A DNA stretch of 64,000 bases from Acidobacteriota bacterium (GCA_003388555.1 QQVD01000074.1:86375-150374), one strand, 5' to 3'. Numbered from the stretch's first letter, positions 18,011-27,268 are shown. A program made the numbers and translations. The notes: a model not told the origin generated them from the letters alone.

Positions 18011-18026
18011 CGCCTGCGATCAGGCG
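18011..18026. terminator. Small hairpin between convergent genes
   Basis: CGCCTG-CGAT-CAGGCG, a perfect 6-bp stem with a 4-base loop, lies at the convergence of the DUF547 and GH109 genes and overlaps the GH109 stop codon. No T-run follows on either side, so termination is only a guess. Confidence 0.3.
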
Positions 18027-19477
18027 AACGACCCGGTGGGACGGCGCTGGCGCCAGCGGCCGCGGGTGAAATCGGGGATCTCGACCGGTCGGCTCCTCTC
18101 CGCGACCGAGATCTCGGAGACCTCGGTGATCACCGACAGCGCGGCAGCGTCGTAGACGTCCATCTCGAGGGCCTGGCCGGCGCGCAGACACTCGATCAGC
18201 CGCAGGTCCTCGAGGTAGTCCATGCCGCCGTGACCGGCGCCGGAGGCATCGTCGCCGGCCCGGCGCCACAGCGGGTGCTCCCACTCGGAGCGCAGCGGCT
18301 CGACGTCCTGCCAGTCGCCGTGGCCACCTTCGGCGCGGTCTTCGAGGAAGATCCGGTCGGGATACCCGGTGAAGAGCCCCTCGGTGCCCTGCACGAGATG
18401 GATGCGTGAGTAGGGACGTGGCGACGTGGTGTCGTGCTGGACCACGAGGGTGCGCCCACGCACGGTGCGGATCAGGCTGGTGTTCATGTCGCCCAGGGCG
18501 TACGGCTGCAGGGCGCGCGGATCCTCGTCGCCGAATCGCTCGCGGGCGTACTTGCTGAGGCCGCGCTGCACGCTGCTCATCGACACCAGGAAGTCGAACT
18601 GGTCGCCGCGGTTGATGCCGAGACAGTTCGCCACCGGGCCCAGGCCGTGGGTGGGATAGAGGTTGCCGTTGCGGGTCTTCGAATGCTCGAGTCGCCACAG
18701 TCCCTCGTTGGCGTCGCTGAACTTGATCGCCCGCAGGTCGTGGATGTAGGCGCCCTCGGCGTGCAGCAGCTCGCCGAAGAGGCCGGCGCGGGCCATGCGC
18801 AGCACCATCATCTCGGAGCGGCCGTAGCAGCAGTTCTCCATCATGATGCAGTGGCGCAGGGTCGACTCGGCGGTCTCCACCAGCTGCCAGCAGCCATCGA
18901 TGGTGTAGGCCGCCGGCACCTCGACCGCGGTGTGCCGGCCGGCGCGCATCGCCTCGACGCAGACCGGCACGTGCCAGCGCCACGGCGTCGCGTTGAACAC
19001 CAGATCGATCCCGTCCTGCTCTTCGAGCAAACGACGCCAGTCCTCCTCGCCCTGGGTGTACAGGACCGGTTCCTGCCGGCCGTCGGCGATCACCCAGCCC
19101 GCCACCTCGGCGGCGCGAGGGGCGTCGATGTCGCAGATCGCCACCACGTCGACGCCGGGGATGCGCAGGAAGTTGCGCACGTGGGCGCCGCCCTGCAACC
19201 CGACTCCGACGAAAGCCATGCGCACGCGCTCGAGCGGAGGCGCAGCGAAGCCCTCCGGCTCCAGATAGGCGTCCGGCAATGCGCCGCGCTGCACGGCCCC
19301 GGCGGTTCGGCCCGCGCCGCCAGCGAGGCCGACCACCGCCGCCACGCTCCCGGCCCGCCGCAGCAGCGAGCGGCGGCTCAGCCCGGCGGCGCCACGACGT
19401 CCAGGCTGCTTCGCCGCCGCGGTGGAGTCCGGCTCGGCCGAGGCCCCGTCTTCTGGATGGTCTCGCTCGTCCTTCAC
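18020..19477 (-). CDS. Tat-exported GH109-type glycoside hydrolase (alpha-N-acetylgalactosaminidase-like, NAD-dependent)
   Basis: 485 residues from GTG with AGGAGGG 6 bases upstream. The N-terminus has a Tat leader (LSRRSLLRRAGSVAAVVGLAGG). A Rossmann domain follows (VRMAFVGVGLQGGAHVRNFL, ICDIDAPRA) and the GH109 hallmarks: ATPWRWHVP, 'MENCCYGRSEMMVL', 'GAYIHDLRAIKF', 'RNGNLYPTHGLGP' (Tyr/His of the active site), 'LVQGTEGLF', GAGHGGMDYLEDL and 'EIPDFTRGRW'. GH109 enzymes use a tightly bound NAD+ in an oxidation-elimination mechanism on alpha-linked GalNAc. Its start overlaps the stop of the upstream methyltransferase gene by 4 bases (GTGA), so the two are co-translated. Substrate other than GalNAc is possible; family members vary. 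Confidence 0.9.
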   Translation of the reverse strand: MKDERDHPEDGASAEPDSTAAAKQPGRRGAAGLSRRSLLRRAGSVAAVVGLAGGAGRTAGAVQRGALPDAYLEPEGFAAPPLERVRMAFVGVGLQGGAHVRNFLRIPGVDVVAICDIDAPRAAEVAGWVIADGRQEPVLYTQGEEDWRRLLEEQDGIDLVFNATPWRWHVPVCVEAMRAGRHTAVEVPAAYTIDGCWQLVETAESTLRHCIMMENCCYGRSEMMVLRMARAGLFGELLHAEGAYIHDLRAIKFSDANEGLWRLEHSKTRNGNLYPTHGLGPVANCLGINRGDQFDFLVSMSSVQRGLSKYARERFGDEDPRALQPYALGDMNTSLIRTVRGRTLVVQHDTTSPRPYSRIHLVQGTEGLFTGYPDRIFLEDRAEGGHGDWQDVEPLRSEWEHPLWRRAGDDASGAGHGGMDYLEDLRLIECLRAGQALEMDVYDAAALSVITEVSEISVAERSRPVEIPDFTRGRWRQRRPTGSFA

Positions 19478-21072
19478 CGTCGTCCCTCCTGGGTCTCCGT
19501 CCCTGCCCTTGCCCGTCCAGGCGGGCGCCGATCGGTGGCGGTGATCGGCGGCCCGTCCGGATCCTCCTCGGTCATGCCCGCCGCGCGCTTGAGTTGGAAC
19601 CAGCGCCGCCGCAGACGCCAGAAGAAGCTCTGCTTCATCGCTTCGATGATCTCCGCCAGCTCGTAGACGCGCTGACGGTGGCGCAGGAAGTTCTCGCGTG
19701 CCGTGTGGTGCAGCAGTCGCTCCAGCGCCCCCGCCCAGACCACGGTGCGCAGCGCTTCGTCAGCGCGGGGAGGACCGACGGGATCGAAGCGATCCACGGG
19801 CCCGGTCGCCACCTCGACGACCAGCAGCGCCGCGGTGCGCCGCAGGGGCACCGGAAGCGCCACCCGCAGCGACCAGCCCGGCCGAGCCGCGGCATCGAGA
19901 TCCAGCGGTTCGACCAGCTCCTCGCGTGGCTGCATCTGCCCGGCGTCGAGGGTGCCGAGCGACTGCACCTGTCCGTCGGGGGGATCGGCGAGCAGCACCG
20001 CGATCGACTCGACCCGCGTGTCCGCGGCGCCGGGGATCGCCCAGCCGGACAGCTCCAGCACCAGTGTCGCGGCCTCGCGACCGGCGCGGCGCCCGACGCT
20101 CAGGGTGCAGCTCTCGATCTGGCAGCGCGCCCCGGGGTCGATCGGCAGAGCCCGCATCCGTCTCCGGCGTCCATCGACGTCGCCGTCCGCCGTCACCGCA
20201 GCGGACGCCGTCGCCAGCACCAGATCCTGATAGCCACACAGACCGCGCGGCAGCAGCCGGTGCACCGCGCCGACGCCCTCGAGCCGCCGGCGCAGGGCCG
20301 GACCGGTGATCCAGGAGGAGCCGTACTCCGCATGATCGAGCTCGTGGCTCTCGCTCGACGGCTCGAAGAAGAAGCCCTCCGACGGCATCTCGTGCTCGGG
20401 AGGCAGTAGCTCCTCACCGTGCACCGAGAAGACCAGCAGCCCGTCCGGTTCCAGCATCGCGAGCAGTCGCTCGAGCCAGCGGTCGAAGCGACCGCTGGGC
20501 AGATGGGTGAAGAGCGAGCCGGCGTAGATGAGGTCGTAGCGTCGCGGCGGCCGCAGGTCGGCCGGGTCGACCGAGGAGACGAACCCTCCGACTCCCAGCA
20601 CGGAGCGCGCGAACGCCACCGCGCCGGGCAACAGGTCGCTGCTCGAGACCCGCTGCGGTCCGAGCTCGGCGGCGAAGAAGCGCGTCACCCTCCCGTAGCC
20701 ACCACCGAAGTCGAGCAGCGACCCGAGGTGATCGAGATCGCCGAACCACGCCCGCGCCACCTGCAGCACGGTCGCCGCGACCCGCTCGCCGCTGGCGAAG
20801 TAGTCGAGGACCGCCGCGTCCCAGTCGCCGCCGTCGCGCCACGAGAACTCGAGCATCTCGTCGGCGGCGGCGATCCGCCGCTCGACCCCCTCCCAGCCGC
20901 GCCACGCCGCGAGGCCCTGCAGGGCGGGCAGCGGTTCGCGAGGATCGTAGGCGAGCGCCGGAGACGCTCGGCGCGCGGCATCGTCCGGCGCGGCCGGGAC
21001 AGCCGACGGCGACGCTGCGGCAGGCGACGACGAGGTGCCTGGCCCGGTGCTCGGTGTAGAGGGCTGGCTCAC
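19474..21072 (-). CDS. SAM-dependent methyltransferase with extra C-terminal domain
   Basis: 532 residues from GTG. The N-terminal 65 residues are Ser/Pro/Ala-rich and low complexity. The class I methyltransferase domain spans about residues 70-270: motif I 'LGSLLDFGGGYGRVTRFF', 'VSSSDLLPGAVAFAR' and the motif IV region 'YDLIYAGSLFTHLP'. The C-terminal part (about 300-500) is a beta-rich domain without recognisable motif, ending in the amphipathic basic segment 'KQSFFWRLRRRWFQLKRAAG', which is reminiscent of the tails of methyltransferases and glycosyltransferases in O-antigen and glycan clusters. The gene overlaps GH109 by 4 bases, which hints at a role in glycan modification. Substrate unknown. 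Confidence 0.82.
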   Translation of the reverse strand: MSQPSTPSTGPGTSSSPAAASPSAVPAAPDDAARRASPALAYDPREPLPALQGLAAWRGWEGVERRIAAADEMLEFSWRDGGDWDAAVLDYFASGERVAATVLQVARAWFGDLDHLGSLLDFGGGYGRVTRFFAAELGPQRVSSSDLLPGAVAFARSVLGVGGFVSSVDPADLRPPRRYDLIYAGSLFTHLPSGRFDRWLERLLAMLEPDGLLVFSVHGEELLPPEHEMPSEGFFFEPSSESHELDHAEYGSSWITGPALRRRLEGVGAVHRLLPRGLCGYQDLVLATASAAVTADGDVDGRRRRMRALPIDPGARCQIESCTLSVGRRAGREAATLVLELSGWAIPGAADTRVESIAVLLADPPDGQVQSLGTLDAGQMQPREELVEPLDLDAAARPGWSLRVALPVPLRRTAALLVVEVATGPVDRFDPVGPPRADEALRTVVWAGALERLLHHTARENFLRHRQRVYELAEIIEAMKQSFFWRLRRRWFQLKRAAGMTEEDPDGPPITATDRRPPGRARAGTETQEGRR

Positions 21073-21143
21073 CGGGGCAAGCTAGCACGCGGCGCCGCGT
21101 CGCATTCCTCTCCCGCAGCCGCGGCGTGCCGCACCCCGAGGCT

Positions 21144-24100
21144 TCAGCGCGCCTCGGCTGCGCCGCCTCGATCGAGCGCGATCTCGACCCCCACCGCCGA
21201 GCCCGCCATCGCCAGCTCCACGGGGGAGTATCCGGGCGCCACCGCCAGCACCCGGTAGACGCCGGGCACCAACGCGCGCAGGGTGAAGGAGCCGTCGTCC
21301 GCACTCTGCTCCCGAGATCGTTTCTCGATCCAGTCGGCGTCGGCGCCAACGAGTGACAGCTGCGCACCCGGCAACGGACGACGACTCGTCGCGTCGACCA
21401 CCCGGCCGCTGATCTGCACCCGCTCGAGGTCGAGCTCGAGGGTGCGATCCTCGGCCACGACGCCGCTCCACACCGGCACCAGCTCGCTGGTGGCGTCGGC
21501 CACCGCGAGGTGCCAGGTGCCCGGCGCCAGCCCCTCGAGAGCGCCGCGCCCCATCGCGTTGAGGTTGGCCCAGCTGACCTGACCCTCGGGTCCGTCGGCG
21601 GCCACCCAGGCGGCGAGCGGCGCGCCGTCGACGCGAGCGGTCAGCTGCAGGCGCAGCGCACGCTCGGCGAACTCGAGCTCCACGTGCCGATCGCCCGCCT
21701 CGGCGAGCTCGATCTGCCGCTCGACCTCGCGGCCGTCAGGCAGCGAGGCGCGCAGACGCCAAGCGCCGGCGGCGAGCTCGTCGAGGCGGAACGCTCCGTC
21801 GGCGGAGACCTCGGCGGTGGTGACGGTCCACTCGTGACGGGCGGCGAGACGCACGCTCTGCAGCTCCCGTGCATCGAGGCCGAGGACCCGACCGGTGATC
21901 AGGCCCGTGCCGCCGAGCACCACCTCGACGCCCCGCAGGTCGGAGCCCAGCTCGATCTCGCGCCTCGTCCCCTGGCGCCTGCGCCCCTCGCCGGCGGTAC
22001 CGCCTGCCCACAGCAGGTAGCGCCCTGGCTCGAGCCCGCGGAAGCCGAACGATCCGTCGGCCGGGGTCCGGGCCCGAGGGCGGCTGCCAGTCCGCTCACC
22101 GACGCCCACTCTCGACAGCACCACCTCGCTGTCACTCACCGGTGCCCCCCGCATGTCGACCACCCGGCCGGAGAGCTCGAGCCCCTCCTCGAACTCGACC
22201 TCGATCCGACGCACCTCGCTGGGTCGCAGATCGATCGCCACCTCCCGCACCCAGCCACGGTCGTCGACCGCGTGCACGGTGTGGGCGCCGATGCCGACAC
22301 CGGCGAGGGTGAACTCACCGAAGTCGTCGGTCACAGCGGCCTCACCGCAGCAGCGCACGCTGACGCCTTCGAGGGCGCGACCGCCGCGCCGCACCACGCC
22401 GGTCACCGTGGCGGTGTCGGGCGAGCGCAGCACCAGGTCGTTGTACTCCTCTCCCGAAGCCACCTCGAGGGGGATCTCGTCGAAGTCGGGACCGCTCGGC
22501 GGTCGGCCCCACAGCACCAGCTCGCCCGATGGCACGCCGCGCAGTACGAACCGCCCGTCGGCGCCGCTGCGCGTGTAGAGCCGCGGCGGCAGCGCGATCG
22601 TCGGGTGTCGCGAGCGCAGCGCGACGTGGGCGCCGGAGACTTCCCGGCCGCGCGCGTCGAGCGCCCGGCCGGAGACGATGGCGGCGCGCTCGAGCTCGAC
22701 GCGTACCGGCTCGGCGCGCGGCAGCTCGACGGCGTCGACGGTGCGGGTGACGAAGTCGAAGTGCTCGATGCGCAGGGTCACCTTCTCGTCGCTGCCCAGG
22801 CCGGCGATCCTGACTCTCCCGTCGACATCGCTGCGCCGCGGCAGCGCACGTAGATCGCCGGGTGCGACGCGCGGCGAGTCGACACCCGACACCTCTTCGC
22901 CCGACCAGCGTGGGTGAGCGCCACGAAAGAGCACTGTCGCTCCCTCGACGGGGGCCCCGTCGCGGTCGACGAGCTCGACCTCCAGATCGAGCGCGTCACC
23001 GAGGACCACCGTGCCGAGCTCGTAGCGGCCCTGTCGATCGCGGCTGGCACCCGCGAGATCGAGATCGGAGATGGTGGCGGGAGCGTGCCCCGGCGCGCGC
23101 ACCAGCAGATGCAGGCGCGAGAACGGCACGTCGGCGAGCACGAAGCCGCCGGCGCCGTCGGTCCGCGCCTGCTGTCGTGGCGGCGCCCCGGCGATCCGCT
23201 CGCCAGCGGGCGTCGCGTCGAGCAGGACGACCTCGGCGCCGCGCACCGGGACCTCGCCGGCGTCGACCACCCACCCGAGCACGGCGCGAGGCTGGCGGAC
23301 GACCAGGCGCACCGGCGCCGCCGGTTCGCCGACGGCGGCCGCGGCGACCTGCACCGGTGTCACCACACGGCCCTCTCCCGGCGAGGCTTCGAGTCGCCAG
23401 CGTGATGCGGGCGCCAGGCCGAGGAAGCGGAACTGGCCCCGGCGATCGCTCAGCGCCGCCAAGCGCGCCAGAGACGGCGCGGAAGTCGCCGCCCCGTCCT
23501 CTTCGGCGACGGCGCTGAGCGCGAGCTCCACACCCGGCACCGGACCGCCGGCCTCGTCGACCAGCTCCCCGATCAACGATGCGGCGCGCTGCAGCTCGAC
23601 ATCGCCCGGCGGTGCATCCCGGGAGGCACGCGTCCAGGCGTAGCCGGAGGCGCCGACCAGGACGTCGCGACGCGGATCGGTGGCGATCTCGAACCCGCCG
23701 TCCGGGCCGCTGCGCGTTGCGGTCGCGCCGGCCACCACGAAGGCCGCCGCGAGGGGACGGCCGTCGGCGGCGTCGCGCACCGTGCCGCGGACTCGCGGCC
23801 AGGGCCGCAGGCTGAGCTCGACCGCTTCATCGCCTCCACCACCGATCGCTATCTCGATCCGTGCCGACGCTCGACGCGACAGGGCCTCGATGCGCGACGA
23901 GGCACCTGCGTTCAGCCGCAGCTCGTGCACCCCGCCGCCCGGGTCGGCATCGAGCCGGGCGACCGGCCGACCGTCGACCAGCACCACCGTCGGCTCGGTG
24001 ACCAGACCGACGAGCAGGGTGCGGCCCGACACCTCGGCCAGCGGATCGTGCGCCACCGTGACGCCGCCGTTCCTGCCTCTGTCGCCGATCTCGATCCGCT

Positions 24101-24902
24101 CCCGCCCCCAACGGTTGCTGGCGTAGAACTGCAGCATCTCGGCATCGGCGCGCACGAACTCGAACTCGTCCGGTGCCAGGTCGTCTCCGCTCGGTGTCGA
24201 GAACCGGTCGCCGCCGGTCCAACCGTAGAGCGGCGGCCGCCGCCAACCGACCGGCGCCACGGAGCCGGTTCGCTCCGACTGCGTCAGGACCACCCAGGAT
24301 CGCTCCGCGGCGTCAGCGGGACCGACCGACGAGACGTCGGGCGGCACCACCCGCAGTCGCTCAACGTGGGCCGGTGCCAGAACCAACGTCGGCAGGTGGA
24401 GCTCGCTGGGTACCGGCAGCACGGCGTACTCGTAGTCCAAGTGGCCGGCGCTCTGCACGAGCACCCGCGCCGGCCCGTTCAGGTCGGCCACCAGCTCGAA
24501 GTGCCCGTCGCGGTCCCAGGCACCACGGGCGAGGACGAGTTCGCCGGCGATGTTCCCCGGTGCTGCCGGACCGCTTTGGCGTCCCTCGTCCGCCGCCAAC
24601 CTCTGCAGCTCGGCGAGCGCCTCGAGCAGCCGGTCGGCACGCGACCGGGCGGCGAGAATCGACACCTGGCCGGAACCCGGTCGCGGCACCGAGCCGTCGG
24701 AGCGAACGACGCGGCCGGTGACCCTCACGGCGACTCCGGAGCCTTGTGAGGCCGCGGCCTGCGACGAGTGCGCCGCTGGTTCCTGCGCCCAGGCGGTGAC
24801 GGCGGCCGACAGCAGAAGCGAGGCAACGAGGCGCCGGCGGCGCATCGGTGCACGCTCGACGCTGCGCCCCGCCACCGTCGTCGTGGTGGTGCTGGAGGTC
24901 AT
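21144..24902 (-). CDS. Very large secreted protein with many carboxypeptidase-regulatory-like domains
   Basis: 1252 residues if started at ATG 24902; ATG 24845 gives a more standard signal peptide (RRRRLVASLLLSAAVTAWAQ) and is equally possible, since neither has a strong Shine-Dalgarno. After an N-terminal region with 'WVVLTQSERTG', the chain is built from about ten beta-sandwich repeats of 80-100 residues with the pattern 'VxGxVxDAxGxPVxGAxVxL ... GxFxLxxLxxGxYxLxA'. Examples: 'VRGTVRDAADGRPLAAAFV', 'IVSGRALDARGREVSGAHV' and 'ISGRVVDATSRRPLPGAQL'. It ends on one such domain, so there is no C-terminal anchor. Proteins of this kind are exported and probably contribute to surface structure; no catalytic domain is present. 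Confidence 0.88.
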   Translation of the reverse strand: MTSSTTTTTVAGRSVERAPMRRRRLVASLLLSAAVTAWAQEPAAHSSQAAASQGSGVAVRVTGRVVRSDGSVPRPGSGQVSILAARSRADRLLEALAELQRLAADEGRQSGPAAPGNIAGELVLARGAWDRDGHFELVADLNGPARVLVQSAGHLDYEYAVLPVPSELHLPTLVLAPAHVERLRVVPPDVSSVGPADAAERSWVVLTQSERTGSVAPVGWRRPPLYGWTGGDRFSTPSGDDLAPDEFEFVRADAEMLQFYASNRWGRERIEIGDRGRNGGVTVAHDPLAEVSGRTLLVGLVTEPTVVLVDGRPVARLDADPGGGVHELRLNAGASSRIEALSRRASARIEIAIGGGGDEAVELSLRPWPRVRGTVRDAADGRPLAAAFVVAGATATRSGPDGGFEIATDPRRDVLVGASGYAWTRASRDAPPGDVELQRAASLIGELVDEAGGPVPGVELALSAVAEEDGAATSAPSLARLAALSDRRGQFRFLGLAPASRWRLEASPGEGRVVTPVQVAAAAVGEPAAPVRLVVRQPRAVLGWVVDAGEVPVRGAEVVLLDATPAGERIAGAPPRQQARTDGAGGFVLADVPFSRLHLLVRAPGHAPATISDLDLAGASRDRQGRYELGTVVLGDALDLEVELVDRDGAPVEGATVLFRGAHPRWSGEEVSGVDSPRVAPGDLRALPRRSDVDGRVRIAGLGSDEKVTLRIEHFDFVTRTVDAVELPRAEPVRVELERAAIVSGRALDARGREVSGAHVALRSRHPTIALPPRLYTRSGADGRFVLRGVPSGELVLWGRPPSGPDFDEIPLEVASGEEYNDLVLRSPDTATVTGVVRRGGRALEGVSVRCCGEAAVTDDFGEFTLAGVGIGAHTVHAVDDRGWVREVAIDLRPSEVRRIEVEFEEGLELSGRVVDMRGAPVSDSEVVLSRVGVGERTGSRPRARTPADGSFGFRGLEPGRYLLWAGGTAGEGRRRQGTRREIELGSDLRGVEVVLGGTGLITGRVLGLDARELQSVRLAARHEWTVTTAEVSADGAFRLDELAAGAWRLRASLPDGREVERQIELAEAGDRHVELEFAERALRLQLTARVDGAPLAAWVAADGPEGQVSWANLNAMGRGALEGLAPGTWHLAVADATSELVPVWSGVVAEDRTLELDLERVQISGRVVDATSRRPLPGAQLSLVGADADWIEKRSREQSADDGSFTLRALVPGVYRVLAVAPGYSPVELAMAGSAVGVEIALDRGGAAEAR

Positions 24903-25157
24903 CCTGGCTCGTGGTTCCCGGCCGGCCAATGCCGTGACCGGGCCGCGGAATTCCGCCTTTCGGTGGAGTCCGATCCCCGGGCAACCTCTTCGCGGCCCCA
25001 GGCGCCTCGAGCTTCCGGCACGGGAGCGCCACGGGGTTCTGCGAGAATCCCGGCCCGGCACTTCGGTCCATGCCTTCCATCCCCCGGACCGACGCCGGCC
25101 CGCCGGCCGAGCTGGCTCGGCAGGCGGCGTCGACCCGGGATGCAGGAGACTTCCGAC

Positions 25158-25499
25158 ATGAATCCTCCCGACATGACTCCCCCGGACCGCCCTCGGTTCC
25201 CGGAAAGCCGCGACCTCTCGACTCTCCGCCGCGCCGACTTCGGCGAGTGCGTCGGTGACGAGTTCACGACCGCGGACGAGGACTTCGTGCTGCGCCTGAG
25301 GCAGGCCGAGTCGTTCGGCAGCAGGGTCGATCCGCAGAGCGGACGTCCCTTCTCCTGCATCTTCAAGGGTCCCGACGAACCGGTGCTGGCTCAGGGCATC
25401 GTCGACCTGCGCCACCCACGACTCGGCTCGCTGTCGATCTTCCTGGTCCCGATCGGCCCAGCGGCGGACGGGATGCAGTACGAGGCGGTGTTCACCTGA
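25158..25499 (+). CDS. DUF6916 family small protein
   Basis: 113 residues with GGAG 10 bases before ATG. The core follows the family outline: 'ADFGECVGDEFTTADEDFVLRL ... RPFSCIFKGPDEPVLAQGI ... HPRLGSLSIFLVPIGP ... MQYEAVF'. No signal peptide is present. Members are often found next to tail-collar (MdpB-like) proteins; here three such genes lie 5 kb downstream. I know no biochemical function for the family. Confidence 0.82.
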   Translation: MNPPDMTPPDRPRFPESRDLSTLRRADFGECVGDEFTTADEDFVLRLRQAESFGSRVDPQSGRPFSCIFKGPDEPVLAQGIVDLRHPRLGSLSIFLVPIGPAADGMQYEAVFT

Positions 25500-25719
25500 G
25501 TCGGTGTTCACCTGAGGCGGAGCCGGCTCACCGCTCTCGACAAGCCCCGCGACGCGGCGGCGCCGAACGGCGCAGCCATCGACCGCGCTCGCCGATAGCC
25601 ACTTGAGCATCGCCGTATCTTCCTGATTCGCTGGTGCTTCGCCACGAGTTTGCGCTACCGTAGGGGGATCCCTTTCTGCACCGGTCTCGTGCGCGTCACG
25701 AGGCACCCTCTTTCCAGTG

Positions 25720-26118
25720 ATGTCCTTGGTCCACTCCACCCTGCGCCACCGCATCGTTCGGGTCCTCGGCTCCGGAACCCTGAGCGACGAGGAGCTGCTG
25801 ACCCAGCGGCGCCGCATCGTCGAGACCTGCATGCTCGACGACCTCGACGGGCTGCTGGTGGACCTGCGCTCGGTGGTCAACAGTGAGATCAGCACTGCCA
25901 CGATCGAGCGGCTGGCACGACTCGACCACTCCCGTTGCGGTCTGCTGCGGATCGCGATCGTCGCGCCCCAGGACGTGCTCTTCGGTCTCTCGCGCATGTA
26001 CCACCAGAACCTGCAGAGCGCTGGGGGTCCACCGGTCGAGGTCTTCCGCGACATCGCGCCGGCCCTGTCCTGGCTGCGGCGCGAGGGCGAGCAGGTGATC
26101 CGCGTCTCCGCCGGCTGA
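25720..26118 (+). CDS. SpoIIAA/STAS-like small cytoplasmic protein
   Basis: 132 residues from ATG (a GTG codon lies directly before it and is an alternative). The fold pattern of alternating strands and helices (IVRVLGSGTLSDEELLTQRR ... LDGLLVDLRSV ... RIAIVAPQDVLFGLSRMY ... VFRDIAPALSWL) matches SpoIIAA-like/STAS domains that occur in single-domain form in many proteobacteria and acidobacteria. There is a Cys in 'VETCMLDDL' but no conserved phosphorylatable Ser motif (DxSGVxxxD). No partner kinase or phosphatase is adjacent. Function unknown; intracellular regulator or binding protein by analogy. Confidence 0.7.
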   Translation: MSLVHSTLRHRIVRVLGSGTLSDEELLTQRRRIVETCMLDDLDGLLVDLRSVVNSEISTATIERLARLDHSRCGLLRIAIVAPQDVLFGLSRMYHQNLQSAGGPPVEVFRDIAPALSWLRREGEQVIRVSAG

Positions 26119-26195
26119 TCCTCCCCGAGCGCCCGCTGCTCCACCGAGCCGCCGGGCGTCACCGTCGCCGACTGCTCCTGGCGACCCGGCTCTGC

Positions 26196-26750
26196 TCAGG
26201 CTGGCTCGCCCGGCGATCGCCACTCCATGAGCCGGTAGACGCCGTTGTGGTCGCGCTCGCAGAAACCGAGCCGCTCGTAGAGGGTCTTCGCCGGGTTGTT
26301 CGCCTCGACGTGGATACGTACCGCCAGACCCCGCGCCGACGCCGACTCGAGGAGGTCCTCGAGCACCGCGGTGCCGACGCCGTTGCCCCGCTGCTGCGGC
26401 AGCAGCGCGATGTCGACGAGGCGCACCTCGTCTTCGCGCAGATGCAGGTAGAGGCGCCCGATCCCGGTTCCGAAGCGCTCGAGCACGAGGAACTGGGCGT
26501 CGGCGTAGTGCTGCTGGTAGTGCCGGTGCTGCGCCTCGAACTGCTGGCGCAGGAAGGCCTCCTTCTCCGCCTCGCTCCACGGCACCGGAGCCATCTCCTC
26601 GCGCCGGGTGCTGGCGTAGAGCTCGGCCAGGAACTCGGTGTCGCCCTCGGCGATCGGTCGCACAGCGAGCCCCCTGGCTCTCGCCCGGTCACCCAGAGCC
26701 GGAAAGCTCCCGTGGGCCCGGCCCGCTCCTGCTCCACCGACTTCGTCCAC
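26196..26750 (-). CDS. GNAT family N-acetyltransferase
   Basis: 184 residues from GTG at 26750, which has GGGGAGG 6 bases upstream; longer versions would add a low-complexity lead. The GNAT fold is clear: beta1 'LAVRPIAEGDTEFLAELY', motif D/A 'VDIALLPQQRGNGVGTAVL' (acetyl-CoA pyrophosphate loop Q-x-R-G-N-G-V-G), and motif B 'HVEANNPAKTLYERLGF', the standard N-x-x-A-x-x-x-Y-x-x-x-G-F. It sits downstream of the amt-glnK operon in the same direction, separated by a strong hairpin. Acceptor substrate unknown. Confidence 0.88.
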   Translation of the reverse strand: MDEVGGAGAGRAHGSFPALGDRARARGLAVRPIAEGDTEFLAELYASTRREEMAPVPWSEAEKEAFLRQQFEAQHRHYQQHYADAQFLVLERFGTGIGRLYLHLREDEVRLVDIALLPQQRGNGVGTAVLEDLLESASARGLAVRIHVEANNPAKTLYERLGFCERDHNGVYRLMEWRSPGEPA

Positions 26751-26798
26751 GTGCACCTCCCCAGAGGAGGGTTCGAGAGAGAAACGGTAGCAGGCTAG

Positions 26799-26844
26799 CA
26801 GCCCGGGCCGAGCCTCCCACGGCGGCCGTCCGCGGCCCGGGCTG
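26799..26844 (-). terminator. Hairpin between glnK and GNAT gene
   Basis: Perfect 11-bp inverted repeat CAGCCCGGGCC / GGCCCGGGCTG with a 24-base loop, 34 bases after the glnK stop on the minus strand and 49 bases before the GNAT start. It could end the amt-glnK transcript or attenuate read-through. No T-run follows, so it is not a textbook intrinsic terminator. Confidence 0.45.
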
Positions 26845-26877
26845 GGCGGGTTGGGCGGCGCGTGGCGCACCGCGGCA

Positions 26878-27219
26878 TCAACCGATGGCCACCGACCCGG
26901 TCTCGCCGGTGCGGATGCGGTAGCACTCCTCCAGCGCCATCACGAAGATCTTGCCGTCGCCGATCTCGCCGCTGTGGGCCTCTCGGCGGATCGCATCGAC
27001 AGCCGCTTCGACGAAGTCGTCGTTGACGGCGATCTCGAGCTTCACCTTGCGCAGCAGGCTGCCCGCCTCCTTGTGCGAGCGGTAGACCTGAGAGAGGCCC
27101 TTCTGACGTCCACGACCCATCACCTGGGACACGGTCACCAGGTGGATCTCGGCCTTCTGGAGCGCGTCGAGCACGGCGTTCAAGCGATCGGGCTGAATCA
27201 CGGCCACGAGGTACTTCAT
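26878..27219 (-). CDS. glnK: PII family nitrogen regulator, GlnK/GlnB
   Basis: 113 residues, AAGGGGAGA before the ATG. PII features: 'MKYLVAVIQPDRLNAVLDAL', 'VTVSQVMGRGRQKG' (start of T-loop), 'LEIAVNDDFVEAAVDAI' and B-loop/C-loop 'GEIGDGKIFVMALEECYRIRTGE'. Tyr46 is kept, but the canonical uridylylation position 51 is Glu (SHKEA in place of the usual GAEYM). So regulation by GlnD at Tyr51 is not possible here and control must rest on ATP/ADP/2-oxoglutarate binding. It follows amt by 46 bases on the same strand, so it probably gates the ammonium channel. The order amt-glnK is the reverse of the E. coli glnK-amtB operon. Confidence 0.95.
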   Translation of the reverse strand: MKYLVAVIQPDRLNAVLDALQKAEIHLVTVSQVMGRGRQKGLSQVYRSHKEAGSLLRKVKLEIAVNDDFVEAAVDAIRREAHSGEIGDGKIFVMALEECYRIRTGETGSVAIG

Positions 27220-27241
27220 TTCTGGTCTCCCCTTCTGCGGG

Positions 27242-27268
27242 TTGGGCTCGTTTGGCTCGGTCGGCTCA
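27242..27268. repeat. Degenerate 9-bp tandem repeat containing the amt stop codon
   Basis: Three units TTGGGCTCG, TTTGGCTCG, GTCGGCTCA. The TCA of the last unit is the minus-strand TGA stop of amt. A milder version of the larger arrays at 29021 and 52915. Confidence 0.5.

Noticed and set aside
21086..21100. CGCGGCGCCGCG palindrome between two minus-strand genes
   Set aside because: Self-complementary GC words are expected here and nothing else supports a site.
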